DNA of 64,000 nucleotides. Source: Petaurus breviceps papuanus. Its lineage: Eukaryota; Chordata; Mammalia; Diprotodontia; Petauridae. The translations under genes and the position numbers were made by a program. The notes below the pieces were generated by a model. It did no database searches and had not been told where the DNA came from. It saw nothing but the letters and a program-made list of their open reading frames with translations. The stretch covers positions 7,117,743 through 7,181,742 of the forward strand of contig JAMXIF010001178.1 in the NCBI GenBank assembly GCA_028583685.1, given 5' to 3'. Below are positions 22,899-34,734 of the stretch, in pieces; the stretch's first letter is position 1; each line of letters begins with the position of its first letter.

Positions 22899-23125
22899 GG
22901 AGAGAGAGAGAGAGAGAGAGAAACAGAGACAGAGAGAAACAGAGAAACAGACAGAGAGAGAAACAGAGACAGAGAGAGACAGAGACAGAGAGAGAGAGAA
23001 GGAGGAGGAGGAGAAAGAAGAAGGGGGAGGAGAAGGAGAAGAGAGGATAGAGAAGAAGGGACAGAAGAGGGGGGAGGGAAGGAGAGAGAAAAAAAAGGAA
23101 GGGAGGGAGGGGGAGAGAGAACACA
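22899..23125. repeat. Compound purine-rich (GA) array
   Basis: GA, GAAACAGAGACA and GGA-rich blocks over 225 bp on one strand. The long low-complexity frames on both strands are artefacts of it. Confidence 0.95.
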
Positions 23126-23460
23126 AGTATAAGCAAGATAGTTACTCCCCTCAAGGAGCTTACATTCTAAAGGAGGAAGACAACACAGAAAGAGGAGCTC
23201 CAAAGCTGGGGGGAAGGTACCTGCCTTGGGGTGAAGTGGATGGTGAGGATTCAGAGAAGTTCACAGAGTGAGTTGGGACCAAACCAGGACCAAAGTGTGC
23301 CTGGCTGGAGCCCCTCAAAAAGTGGCCACGTAAGGGAGATAACAGTCTGGGGAGTGGGGCTCAAGGTAGAGGTTTCTCCAGAGTAGAAAGGAAGGTGACT
23401 GGTGAGGAGGCAGAGAAGGCCAGAGAGTGAACAATGGGTGAAGGCTGACACTTGGGGAAA
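23126..23460 (-). repeat. L2 LINE fragment inside CR1
   Basis: 'ccctcaaggagcttacattc' marks the L2 tail complement. It continues into a diverged L2 variant before CR1 resumes. Confidence 0.6.
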
Positions 23461-23647
23461 ATTGCCTGACTAGATCTGTTCAAAGTGGAATGCTCTGGCT
23501 CCATTCGTGGAAGCTTCTTCCTCCTCAAAGGTCTTCAAGAAGAGGTCAGATGATTTGCTGTCAGTAGTGACCTCCCTTTTGGTGTGTGGTGTGGACTAGC
23601 TGTCTACTGAGTTTCTTTCCAACTCTCAAGTTCTGAGGTTCTGTGAC

Positions 23648-24065
23648 TCTGTCTGGGCCAAGTTAAATGACTTGTCTCCAGGGTCCTAACTGAAACAGAA
23701 TTAGAACCCATGTCACTCTAAACTTAATACCCTGTTCCATACTGCCTCTAAACAGAAATCACAAGATCATGGATTTAGAGGTAAAAGGGACTTTAGAAAT
23801 CATATACACACAGAGACAGCGCAGACATACAAACTATGTATACTAAAACAAATATACAGACACAAATACACATAGACCTGCACACTGATGTACATAGGAT
23901 CACATGTAGTACTAGATTTAGAAGTGGGAGATAACTTAGAGGTCATCTAATACAACCCCTTCGCTTGAGGAAACTGAAGCCCAAGGAGGTTAAGTGACTT
24001 GTCCAAGGTCACACAGGTAGCCAGCGACAGAGGCAGGAAGTTAGGCATCCTTCTGAAAGAGGGGA
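23648..24065 (+). repeat. MIR/Ther-class fragments
   Basis: A MIR tail at 23648-23750 and a Ther block at 23910-24065 ('gaggtcatctaatacaaccc', 'gacttgtccaaggtcacaca'), separated by an ACA-rich stretch. Confidence 0.6.
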
Positions 24066-24069
24066 TCTC

Positions 24070-24755
24070 TGTCTTGGAAGTATTCTATTTTGGGGGAGGA
24101 AGACCCCAAAGATGCCAGAAACCCAGGACCATGTAGCACTAGAGGTGGAGCACCTGGATGAAGGTAAAGAAAAGAATCAGATAAAGAAAAGGGTGCCAAA
24201 GGAATGAGAGAAGTTCTTTGAGAAAAAGTGAAAGGAGTTAGGATGGTTTAACCTAGGGAATAAATGACTGGTTTAATAAGTTCTTATTTCTGTGGAGGAT
24301 TTTTATGAGGACTCTGGCCAAAAACAAAAGGGGCAAGGGAAATTAGGGAGCTCCCTGATCCTCTGGGCTGAGGCACATGAGAAAGCCCCCAGAGCTAGAG
24401 TCCACAAACCCAGCTAATGGTGGACCTAAATTAAAGCAAAAGAGTATTCAATTACCCACCTAAAAAGACAACCTCCCCACACCACCCCCAAACCAGAAAC
24501 CAGGCTTATTTAACAGCAATATGGCATGCAATTGAAAAAACTTGGACCAGAAGCAAACTCCAGCTATGACATGGTCACTGTTGTGACTTTGTGAAAGCAC
24601 TGACCTCAGTTTCCTCTTCTGTAAAACAAGGTTAGATTCGATGATAGCTGAGGTTCTCTGAAATGCTGGTGTTCTGTGATTCTGCAATCAGGGGAGGCTT
24701 TCTGCAGAAGTGAATTTTGAGTGGGGTATGGAAGGAAGGATGAGCCATGAATTAG
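24070..24755. other. Mostly unrecognised segment
   Basis: A weak SINE-like block at 24535-24690 ('acctcagtttcctcttctgt'); the rest unassigned. Confidence 0.4.
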
Positions 24756-24759
24756 TAAT

Positions 24760-25005
24760 AATCCCTAACACCTACACAGCTCCTTATACTTTTTGGAAGT
24801 CTTTTCACATGATTATCCAATTTAATCATTACATTACTCCTGCCAGGGATATACAATGAGTATTATTATCATCACCTCCATTTTACAGATGAGAAGACTG
24901 ATGCTCAGATAGATTAAAAGCAAGTGAGATGCAGAGCTTGGCCTAGGAAGCAGGTCTGCCAGGACCTACTCTAGGGCTCTTTCCATTAGTTACTGCCCTC
25001 TTACT
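24760..25005 (+). repeat. MIR SINE
   Basis: 'tattattatcatcacctcca' plus 'ttttacagatgagaagactg', the classic MIR core. Confidence 0.8.
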
Positions 25006-25224
25006 TTATATCATGCTGGAGTGATGTAAAGGTTGGAGTTTGCTGCATGGGGTGGAAAGAGATAGGTTCGTTTGACTAGAATGGAGAAATGAATGGGGGA
25101 TGTCAACTATTCCCTCTTTGCTTGAAAAAGAAAAAAAAGGAGGCATCTAACTCTTCCATCTTTGTCACCCTGGGCATCAATTTCAACTATAGAGTAAGGG
25201 ACTAGCCTGGATTGGGGGTTGGGT

Positions 25225-26790
25225 AGCCAGGTAACAAGCATTTATTAAGCACCAATTCTGCATCAGGCACGGTTGTAAGCACTAGAGATACCAAGAAAGG
25301 CAAAAGACAGTCCTTGCTCTCAGAGAGCTCACAGTCTAATGAGGGAGGCCACATGCCGTGAAGACCGCGAAGAAACAAGGCGAATGCAGGGCACGCTGGA
25401 GATGTGAAGGGAGGGAAGACACTAGCAATGATGGGGACTGGGATAGGCTTCTCGTAGGAGGTGAGATATAGCCAGGGAGTCCGGGAGAAAGGGACAAGAA
25501 GGGGAATAATCCTCGGCATGGCATATAGTCACTGAAGACTCCTGGAGTCAGGAGATGGAGGGCCTTGCTGGAGGCCAGTGTCACTGGTCTGAAGACTATG
25601 TGGAGGGAAATAAGGTGTAAGGAAACTGCAGAGGTGGGAAAGGGCTGGGTTAGAAAAGGGCTTTGACCACCAAGCAAAGCATTTTATGTTTCAGGAGCCT
25701 CTGGAGTTTACTGAATGGGACGGGGGGAGGTGGCATGGTCAGATCCGTGCTTTAGAAAGATCAGTTTGACAGTTGAGTGGAGAAGGGGTTGGAGAGAGGA
25801 GAGACGAGGCAGAGACACCAGCCAGAAGACTATTGCAGTAGTCCAGGTGTGAGGTGATGGGGGTCTGGACCAAGGTAGTGGCAGTATTAGAGGAGAGAAG
25901 GGGGCATATAGCAGTGTTGTAACAAATATAGAACCGACGGGATGTGGCAACAGAGTGAAAAAAGGGGTGGTGGTGGTCAGAGACAGTGAGGAGTTCAGGA
26001 TGACTTTAAAGTTATGAGCCTAGAGTACTGGGAAGATGGTGGTGTCCTCCACAGTAGTAAGAAAGTTAGAAGAAGGGAGGGCTTGGTGGGGAAAAGATAA
26101 GTTTGGTTTTGAATGTATTAAGTTTAAGTCATCTACAGGACAAAAGTTTGAGATATCCTGTGGGAATTTGGAGCTGCAAGATTAGATGGAGGTCAGGAGA
26201 GAGGTTAGGGCTAGGTAAAGAGATCTAGGAATCAGCATGGAAGTGATAATTAAATGCATGATTGCTAATGAGGATTACCAAATAGTACCGAGGGAGAAGA
26301 GAAGAGGCCCATCACAGAGCCATCAGGGATATCCACAGTTAGTGGATTAAGTAAATGGATGAAGTGATTGTAAACTGGATGAAGATCCAGCAAAGGAGAA
26401 AGAGGAATGTTTAGACGGATGGGAGGAGAATCAGGTGAGAAGAATGTCATGAAAATCTAGGGGGAAGAGACTACCTAGAAAAGTGATTGGGACATCTAGG
26501 TGGTGCAGTGAATAGAGCACTGGCCCTGGAGTGAAGAGGACCTGAGTTCAAATGTGATCTCAGACACTTAACACTTACTAACTGTGTGATCCTGGGCAAG
26601 TCACTTAACCCCAATTGCCCTGCCTTCTGCACTCCAAAAAAGCAACAAAAAAGAGCGATTGACAGTATCAAAGGTTGCAGAGAGGTCTAGGAGGATAAGG
26701 TTTAAGAAGAGTCAATTAATTAGATTAGATTTGGCAATTAAGAAATCATTGACAACTTTGGAGAGTCTGGTGAAGCCTATGGATCCTTTC
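25225..26790 (-). repeat. L2 LINE, 1.4 kb antisense
   Basis: One of the longest L2 copies here. It begins 'aacaagcatttattaagcac' and runs through the 3' UTR and reverse-transcriptase frame to 'tttggcaattaagaaatcat'. The minus-strand frame contains LNIPLSPLLDLHPVYNHFIH. A SINE splits it at 26488. Confidence 0.85.
26488..26650 (+). repeat. WSINE/MAR1-type SINE
   Basis: 'gggacatctaggtggtgcag' to 'ctccaaaaaagcaacaaaaa', between near-identical 'agtgattg' and 'agcgattg' flanks, in the middle of L2. Confidence 0.9.
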
Positions 26791-26870
26791 TCAGAGTAAT
26801 GTTTTTAAATAATTGAAGGAGATGCAAAATTTCAATGAGAGGTTAGTGAAAATAAAGATGTACTTTTTTC
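26765..26870 (+). mobile_element. hAT-like repeat fragment
   Basis: 'tctggtgaagcctatggatc', 'ctcagagtaatgtttttaaa', same family as the elements at 8640, 36803 and 59972. Confidence 0.5.
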
Positions 26871-27129
26871 CTGATCTTGCTCCTCAAGTTAACCAGCATT
26901 TGGCCATTTCTATCACAGTTCAACACCCCCAACTCCAACTTTACTCCCTGACCTTGCCCAAAGGAGGTTTAAAAGCTTAAGCATCTGTGGGGTTCACTCC
27001 AAAGGAGGTGAAGATGAGGAATTTTCCTTTGATGTAGTCATAAATCAAGCCCTTCCTCTCCCCTCCCTCCCCCTACCCACCTGTCACAATCCCATTGGAG
27101 ATGCCGTGGAATCCGTGTATTTCAGAAGG

Positions 27130-27480
27130 GTTGTTAGCTACTTTGAAACATAGAATGTCAGAACTTGAAGGGACCTTAGAATATTGAATGTTGGAGCTGC
27201 AAGGAATTCTAAAATATCGACTGTTAGAGTTGGGAAGAACCTTAGAAAAGTCACAATATGTCAAAGCTGACATGAGATCATAGGTCTGGTGCTAGGAGGG
27301 AGCCTTGCACATCATGGAACCCAGTCTCCTCATTTTACAGATGAGCAAACTGAGGCTCAGAGAGGTTAAGTGACATGGAATGTCTGAAGTAAAGGGGACC
27401 CTGGAACACAGAGGAGCCCAAAGGGACCTTAAAATCAAGATTGTTGGAGCTGGGAAGGACCTTGGGGATTTTGTAGTTTC
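27130..27480 (+). repeat. Degenerate tandem of a Ther-like 30-35 bp unit
   Basis: A unit of the form 'atgttagagctggaaggacc' + 'ttagaat' recurs at about 27150, 27185, 27218 and again near 27430. Between them lies a MIR-like block ('cattttacagatgagcaaac'). Confidence 0.5.
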
Positions 27481-28235
27481 TTCATTTCTTTTGACAACAG
27501 AGGGCTAGCCTTATCTAAGGTCACAAGTTTGTGGACGGTACAATAGGGATAAAAGCCTGACTCCAGGGCTGATGACCACTTCCATGAGCAATGCCATCAC
27601 GTAGGAATCACCAGATCTCTTAAATGTGTTTGACAAACCAGAGGATTCAAATTCCTGAAGGCCACCACCTGTCACAGGACAGCTGCCACAAGGCCTCTCT
27701 TCTGTTTGGGCCACCTCTTTCCCAGGGTCCTCCAAGGATCCTCTGAGCAGGAGAGATTGGAGGTTTGGGATGAAGGATTGGAATACAGATGTCCTTGTTC
27801 TCATCTACAGGCCCCAACCTGCAGCAGGTAGTCAGTCAGAGATGAACCATCAGCATGCACCAGCCCCAACAGGAAACCTGAAATGTAGATTTGTATGGAA
27901 GGAACAGATTCCTTGTTAGAGCCAGATGGAAGGGGTGGGAAGGGGAAGAAGCCTTGCCATAGATCTCTTCTGCCTGGGGCACTTTAAATGGAAACATCTC
28001 ATAGCATATGTAGAATGTATTTATAATGCTTCCAAAAGATGCAGTTTTAAAGATGGAGAACAGAGGGAAGAGAGGGGATTTTCCATGCTAGGAGAAATGG
28101 CTGATCTGGGGCTTATAAGCAACTTGAGACCAAAGTGTCCTCATCAATTGATCTGTCCTAGTGTTTGACTGATTGACCTGAGTCCTGGAGTCTCAGGCCA
28201 GCAGCCATCTGGGATTTCACTGCTGTTCTATTTAT
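27481..28235. other. Unrecognised segment
   Basis: About 750 bp without a repeat or exon that I can name. Confidence 0.4.
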
Positions 28236-28239
28236 AGGA

Positions 28240-28620
28240 AGACTGACGAATTCGTTAGTGACACAAAAGGGGTGACCAGCATAAGGAGGGCTCTGGAAAC
28301 CCTGTCAAATGAGGAAAGGTTGAAGGAGAAAGGGAAGTAGAATGACTATTTTCAGATATCTAACAGGAGGTTGAGTGGAAGAATGATTCAACTTATTTAT
28401 TCTGTGTAGCTTCAGCCGTAGGACCAGCGGGTGGAAATTAGAGAAAAGTATATTTCACGTCCACCTGAGGAAGAACTTTTTAACAGCTAACAACTGTCTA
28501 ATCATAGAATCAGCCACTTTGTAAGGTAGTGAGCACCCTATCACTAGAAGTGTGTAAGTAGAGACTGGAATGACCACTTGTCAAGGATACTGTGGAGAGG
28601 TGTAGGTGTGTGTAGGAGCT
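28240..28620 (+). repeat. CR1 (L3) LINE 3' part
   Basis: 'ccctgtcaaatgaggaaagg', 'cacctgaggaagaacttttt', 'tggaatgaccacttgtcaag', typical of the CR1 C-terminal and 3' region. Confidence 0.75.
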
Positions 28621-28712
28621 AGTTCTAACAAGCTTGTGAGACAAAATTGTTACATTTTCATTCCATAAACACCTCAGAAATAATCTATACAAATCATGAA
28701 TTAATTTGTTGC

Positions 28713-28718
28713 TTTATT
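28713..28718 (-). promoter_or_regulatory. PLPP7: Candidate poly(A) signal AATAAA of PLPP7
   Basis: The only TTTATT on the plus strand between the PLPP7 stop codon and this point. The minus strand continues with AT-rich then U/GU-containing sequence, as expected around a cleavage site. Confidence 0.4.
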
Positions 28719-28902
28719 GGTTGTCTGGGCTTAAGAAAGTATTAATAATGTAGATTAAATTTTAGTGTTTTCATCCTTTCCCACCCCAAAAGCCCAATTA
28801 TTAAACATTTATCAGCATACTTCTATATTGCTTTACATCAGGAATGCAGTAGAAGGGTCAGGGACTGAGTCATTCCCAGATTGGAGGTCTGGTGATTATA
28901 GG

Positions 28903-29010
28903 GTAATATTAATAATAACTGGCATTGATATAATGCTTTGAGGTTCACAAAGTGCTTTACATCCATTCTCTCATTTGAGTCTCACAACACCCCTGGGTAG
29001 GAGGCCGAAA
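28903..29010 (+). repeat. MIR fragment
   Basis: 'taataataactggcattgat', 'cacaaagtgctttacatcca', 'cctgggtaggagg'. Confidence 0.65.
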
Positions 29011-30357
29011 AATAAAGTTTCTACAATTATAGGGGACAAGTTGATTAAATGAATTCCCTCTCCGGCTTTTGCTGCTATGATTCCCTCCCTTTCTGAACCC
29101 AGGGAGTCCAGAGTAGGGCAGGAAAAGAAGTCTAGTGTGGAGTCAGTGGATCATGGGTAATGCTACAGATCCAGTAGGCCATAAAAACAAGTGAGGTTTT
29201 CTGGGACCATTCCCCAAGTCTTTTGATGGAACCAACCTAATGAGGTCACTACATACCACTGGGCTGGGCTGAGTTCCAGCACAGGACACTAACTGTGTGG
29301 GAGTTAGTGAAACAGGGAACTGAAAATACTACATTTTGCAAGTCATCTTCTGGTAAGCACATGACTGACTGAGGCAGGTTTGAAAATGGTCTGCCCAAAG
29401 AAGGCAGAAGACTCAGGGACCTTCCTGAATCCCCTGAGTGTTCCAGCCCCTACTCTGAAAGCAATTTATGTTTCTCCACGTAGCTGTGTTTTAATAAGCC
29501 GGCAACAGAAGTGCTGAGTCATGAAAAGTGATTCTTCCACTAGGGAAAAAAAAAAACCACCCCCAATGGCTCATTTGCATATTGTATATATTGTCACATG
29601 AAATACAGAACTATACAAGTTTGACTTGGAAAAGACCTATTAGGTCACACAGAGTCCGGCCCCTGGGGGCCAAAGCAGCGCTGGATGCTACTGGATGCTA
29701 GCCAGTGCTTTGTCTAGTCTAGCTTTCACGAGCACGGCAGGATGGGCTAGTACTGGCCTTTCCAAATGCCAGGATGCAGAAGCACCCTGGGAAAAGCCAG
29801 CTGGAGACAAGACTTGCAGAAAAGAGCTGGTTCACCACATGCCTGAGCTCCGATGCTGGCTTGAGGGTCCATCTATGGTGAGTGCTGACAGGCCCACACA
29901 TCAAAAGGGGATGATGGGGCATTTCTTGGAGGAATGGAGCCTGGGATTTACAGGCACCTGCCAAAAAAACTTAACAACAGTAACAACAAAAGGTGAATAC
30001 CAGAAACCACCCACTTTTCCCAGCTTGACTTTGACTCTGACATCTCTATAAGCAGGAGCTTAGCAATATTGCTTCTGAAATGCTGAAATTCCACTGGGTT
30101 TGAGATGATGAGGGAAAGTCAAAGTAACTCTAGGTGTTTTGGGGAAGGATGGGGAAATTGGTGTTTTTTAAGAAACACGGCCCTCCATATTATGACTGGG
30201 ATAACCTGTGGATACTGGCCACCAAACATGATAGGGAAATAAAATGAGAATCTAATAATATATTCAAGGGGAATGGCTCCAACTTCCTTCCTCTGGAGGG
30301 TTGTTTTCTATTCTTCATCTCCCTTCTCTTGAAAAGGTCAAGCTGCAACAGTGCTGT

Positions 30358-30744
<387 letters not shown>

Positions 30745-30989
30745 TCATCAGAGATGTGTGGAGCTGCTGTTGCTTAGCTCAACTGGGTAGGGCACCATTC
30801 TGATGAATTGGATCCCTGCATTAGACCAGTTAACTTTATGCTGTTCTTTGGCCACAGACTCTACTCCCTAACTCTAGACACCCATGAAACAGACAGAGGT
30901 CCTAGTTCCTATTCTACCTTTAATAAATGTATAACTATGGGTAAGTCACTCTGCTCTCTGAGCCTTATAATGAGGGGTGAGGGGAGGAA

Positions 30990-31195
30990 GGGAGGGAAGG
31001 AACAATCACTATGTGCAAGGCACTGTGTCAAGCCCTTCACAAATATTTTCTCATTTGATCCTCACAGTAACCCTGTGAGGTAGGTGCTATTATTATCCCC
31101 ATTTTACAGAGGAGGAAATTAAGGAAAGTAGAGGTTAAATTACTTGCCCAGGGTCACACCACTAATAGTGTCTGAGGCCAGATTTGAATTTAAGT
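30990..31195 (+). repeat. MIR SINE
   Basis: 'tgtgaggtaggtgctattat', 'ttttacagaggaggaaatta', 'cttgcccagggtcacacc'. A clear MIR. Confidence 0.9.
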
Positions 31196-31204
31196 CTTTT
31201 CTCT

Positions 31205-31494
31205 GGCCGTCCTCTATGCCTGGAATGCTCTCCCTCCTCCTCTCTGCTTCCTTCAAGTTCAAAATAAAATCCCATCTTCTACTGGAAGTTTTTCCCAAAC
31301 CCTCTTAATTCTAGTTCCTTTCCTTTTAACATTATTTCCTATTTTTCCTGTGTATAGCTTATTTGTACATATTTGTTTGCTTGATTGTGAGTTCTTTGAG
31401 GGCAGAGACTATCTTTTGCCTCCCCTCCCCCATATCCCCAATGCTTAGCATAGTGCCTGGTACATAGCAGGCCCTTATTAAATGTTTATTGACT
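31205..31494 (+). repeat. L2 LINE 3' end
   Basis: Sense L2 tail: 'gaatgctctccctcctcctc', 'ttgtgagttctttgagggca', 'gtgcctggtacatagcaggc', ending in a 'tgactgac' motif. Confidence 0.92.
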
Positions 31495-31505
31495 GACTTT
31501 ACTTT

Positions 31506-31695
31506 GTTTTTTTGCTTTTTGGAGGGCAACTGGGGTTAAGTGACTTGCCCAAGGTCACACAGCTAGTTTTTTGGTAAGGTCACAGGGCTAGTTTGTGTGT
31601 GTGTGTGTGTGTTAAGTGTCTGAGGCCAGATCCGAACCCAGTCCTCCTCACTCCAGGGCCTTCGTTCTATTCACTGCTCCACCTAGCTGCTCCTA
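31506..31695 (-). repeat. SINE with internal duplication and GT expansion
   Basis: Antisense WSINE/MAR1-type SINE. The block 'aaggtcaca...gctagttt' occurs twice, followed by (GT)9. Flanks 'gactttacttt' (31495-31505) and 'gaccttacttt' (31696-31706) form a target-site duplication. Confidence 0.85.
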
Positions 31696-31699
31696 GACC

Positions 31700-32170
31700 T
31701 TACTTTTCTATAATCATAGGATAATAGCATCCTAGGCCTAGAGTTGGAAAGACTCTCAGGGGCTCTCTAATCCATCCCTCTCATCTTATAGATATGGATT
31801 TTAGGGTCATGTGATCATAAAGATGGCAGATTAGTCACTTTTCCAAACCATTTCAACCCTCATATTATACATGAGGAAACTGTGACTCAAGGAGATTAAG
31901 TGATTTGCCCACAGTCACACAGTTGGCAAGTGTATGAGGTGGGATTTGAACCCAGGTCCTCTGATACCAAATCCAGCTCTTTCAACAGTAAACTGCCTCA
32001 GTTCCCTTTTCTTATAATATGTAAGGAGGGTGGGCTAGATGAGATTAATTCCATTTCTAAATCCCATGATCCCATGATCTCTAGCTCTAATTTGTTCTGA
32101 GATCCCTTCCAGGTCTAAAATTCCATGTTTCAAGTTCCTTTCCAGTTGCAGTATTTCATGACTCTAAACC
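31700..32170 (+). repeat. MIR/Ther-class fragments
   Basis: Three blocks: 'ggcctagagttggaaagact' (31710-31810), 'gaggaaactgtgactcaagg...gggatttgaacccaggtcct' (31845-32000) and a diverged 'ccttccaggtctaaaattcc' tail (32020-32165). Confidence 0.6.
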
Positions 32171-32269
32171 ATTCATCCTAAGAGGGAGCCAAGAGAGTAA
32201 ATACGGCTCGGGGTAAATCCATAGCTGCTGTTAGAAAAGCAACTCAAGGAACATGCACTCATGTTGTTA

Positions 32270-32560
32270 GCAGCATGGTGTAGTTTTTAGTGTTTACCCT
32301 GGAGTCAGGAATACCTGGGTTTGATTCTATCTCTGACATTTCTTAACTGTGTGATTATGGGTCAATCACATCAACTCTCTAAGTCTGTTTCCTCATCTGT
32401 AACATGAAAATAATAATAGCTGGAGGACTTACCTCAGAGGGTTATGAAGATCAAAAGAGATTATGGACATAAAACACACTGTTGAAAAGTCATTTAGTAT
32501 TCTCAGTAGAGTATAAGCTTCTGGAGGACAGAGACTGGTTATTGTCTGTATATCCAAATG
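32270..32560 (+). repeat. CORE-SINE long form plus L2 tail scrap
   Basis: 'accctggagtcaggaatacc', 'gtttcctcatctgtaacatg', then 'tataagcttctggaggacag', which resembles the L2 tail. Confidence 0.65.
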
Positions 32561-33965
32561 GAATGGAATTGAGGTGGGAGAGCCATTCACAGACTGGAAG
32601 GATGACTCCTTTTTGTGCACTTGGGCTAATCCCCAGAACAATAACCCTCAGGGGCACAGAGTCAGGAAAGGGGGAGAAGTGGGATGGGTTGAGAGGGAGG
32701 AACGGCACCTGGTATAACTCCTGAAATTCTGTGTCTCAAGAACTTCCCATCTTTAGCTTGGGCCCTCAGCCTGAAGCAGCAGGCTGGGCCACAACACAAG
32801 CCAACCCATCTGTATGTAGGCAACAGCAGAGGCCAAAAGGTGCTCTGGTTTTTCAAACTTGCCTGGAAAATTTTCCATCAACATTCCTTACTTGTTCATT
32901 CCTCGTGTTCCTGCCTACGAATAATTTCTAATGGAGCTTTTCCCTAGTTTTCCTTAGTTTTTTTCCCCTGGCAGACCAAGACAGTGGCTTCAGTACTTGA
33001 CTGTTGGCTTGTGGTTTGAAGCCCCTCATCTTTCTTGCTTCCTCTTGCTAATTAGTCAGTTCCTTTTCAGCACCTCCCCCAGGGCAGGCAGGGTGTAGCC
33101 ACCCAGGGAATGAGGCCATGTAGAAGACTAGCTGCCCAGCTGGGGACTGTCTGTCAATAGGTCTGAATTTTGGATGGGGATTGGAAGACTGTCAAGAATG
33201 CTTGCCAGGATTGAGGGAAGATGAGGTGGGAGAATCCTCCCTCTATGGAAGGCCTTCAATTCCCCTAGCAACTCCTAGCCAGGGGCTATGATCAGATCCA
33301 CACAACACAAAAGCCCACGAAGGAGGCCTGTGGCTGGCCTGGATCCTTGCATGTTGGGGCATGGATCACTAGGTTCTAAGGAAGGCAAGATTGTACAGGA
33401 GTAGAAGCATGCTTGGGGATTGGGGTTAGAGAATGTAGGGAAATTTAGGAGTGGAGAAAGGCTTTCAACAAAAGGGGGGTGGGGTGGAGGCAGGGATAGA
33501 ATGAATTGAAACATTAGATCTCATGGGTAGTCTGGGGATAGTGTCTGGAAGACTGTTCCAGCTCTATGCAAGGACCTGGGGGAGGAGATGCTGGTGGGAA
33601 TCTGAACAGTAGCATATCTTCCAAATAACTAGTTTAGAGTCTCCCAAACCACTGCTAACCACTTCTCCTTCCCACAACTGTGGCCTCCTCCTGCTCTGCT
33701 TCTACAGGAAGTTTTCCATGGGGGCAAGGCTACCCTTGTGTAAGCCAGCATGCAGTATAACTGATTCTTGGCCTGTCAGCAATAGATGCAAATGCTGCTG
33801 TCACTCAAGGCTCACTGAATGCCTTGAGGCTCTGATGCCTCTACCCTCCCCTCCCCTCCAAATCTATTTAGATTTAGGTGAGGAGAAAAGGTTTCCCTCC
33901 AGTGTCTGTCTGAGAGGCATTGCTGTGTTGTATAGAAGGAGGCATGGTGGTGAGTGGGCTGGGGA
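32561..33965. other. Repeat-poor intronic segment
   Basis: About 1.4 kb of intron without a recognisable repeat. Open frames on both strands are unremarkable. A candidate place to look for conserved intronic elements. Confidence 0.4.
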
Positions 33966-33967
33966 AG

Positions 33968-34230
33968 GGAATCATTATTTCTTAAGGGCCTTCTATGTGC
34001 CAGGCACTTCGCCAAGTGCTTTTCAAATATTATCTCATTCAGTCCTCATAGAAGCTCTGGGAGGTGGGTTTTTTGTTATCCTCATTTCACAGTTGAGGAA
34101 AGTGAGGCAAACAGAGGTTAGACAACTTGCTCAGTTACACTGCTGGCCAGTTTCTGAGGTTACAGACTGACTGTTTCCTGACTCCAGACCCAGCTCTCTG
34201 TCCACTGTGCCACCTACCTGCCTCAGTTTC
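33968..34230 (+). repeat. MIR SINE
   Basis: Near full-length: 'ttctatgtgccaggcacttc', 'gtgcttttcaaatattatct', 'actccagacccagctctctg'. Older SINE and L2 scraps continue to about 34730. Confidence 0.88.
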
Positions 34231-34734
34231 CTCCTCTATAAAATGAGTTGGATTAATTCCTTTCCAAAGTCTCTTCTATGTTTATCATTCTATGTTTCAG
34301 GCTCTGCCACCAATCTATATTACTTTTGGCAAAGCATTTTACTTATTTGGTCCTCAGTTCCTTCGACTATAAGGTGAGGGAGCTAGATTAGAGAAAATCT
34401 AAAGTTCCTTCCAACTCTATATCCTATGATTCTATGATCTGTAAAATGAAGGAAATGACCCACCAATAGCCTCAGAATTTCAGAGTTGTTAGGGATCCCT
34501 GAGAATTTAAATTCCTTGAAGGTAAAAACTATCTCACTATTAGATTTGTATCCCCAGAACCAAGAAGAGGGCCTGGACTATAGGAGGCACTTAATTGCTT
34601 GCTATTTAGTCTGATCTGTATCTGCAAGGAACCTGCTCTACAACATCTCAAACAATTCATCATTCAGTCTCTGTTGGCATATCCACAGTGATAGAGAACT
34701 CACTACCTACAGCACTTTTTAGCTCTAAGATTTT

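Larger units (their letters stand above)
21840..23645 (+). repeat. CR1 (L3) LINE 3' half, interrupted
   Basis: Sense CR1: 'ttatcaatgacttggataag' (INDLDKGTD), 'tttctgcagatgacactgag' (SADDTE), 'acctcatttggagtattctg' and the terminal 'ccctcccttttgg...ttctgtgactctg' zone. A SINE (22365), a GA-rich array (22899) and an L2 fragment (23126) interrupt it. Confidence 0.8.
28695..30357 (-). other. PLPP7: PLPP7 3' UTR (predicted)
   Basis: From the PLPP7 stop codon the minus strand runs 1.6 kb through mostly repeat-free DNA to the first canonical AATAAA. One MIR fragment (28903-29010) lies inside it. The extent is an inference from that single signal. A variant ATTAAA at 29490-29495 could end a shorter form. 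Confidence 0.4.

Noticed and set aside
22841-23203. Long SLSLSL and RERETE-type frames on both strands
   Set aside because: Produced by the purine-rich array; no gene.
29695-30051. 118-codon plus-strand frame next to PLPP7 exon 2
   Set aside because: Antisense to the predicted 3' UTR, no recognisable domain, starts within a duplicated 'ctactggatgcta' stretch; probably chance.
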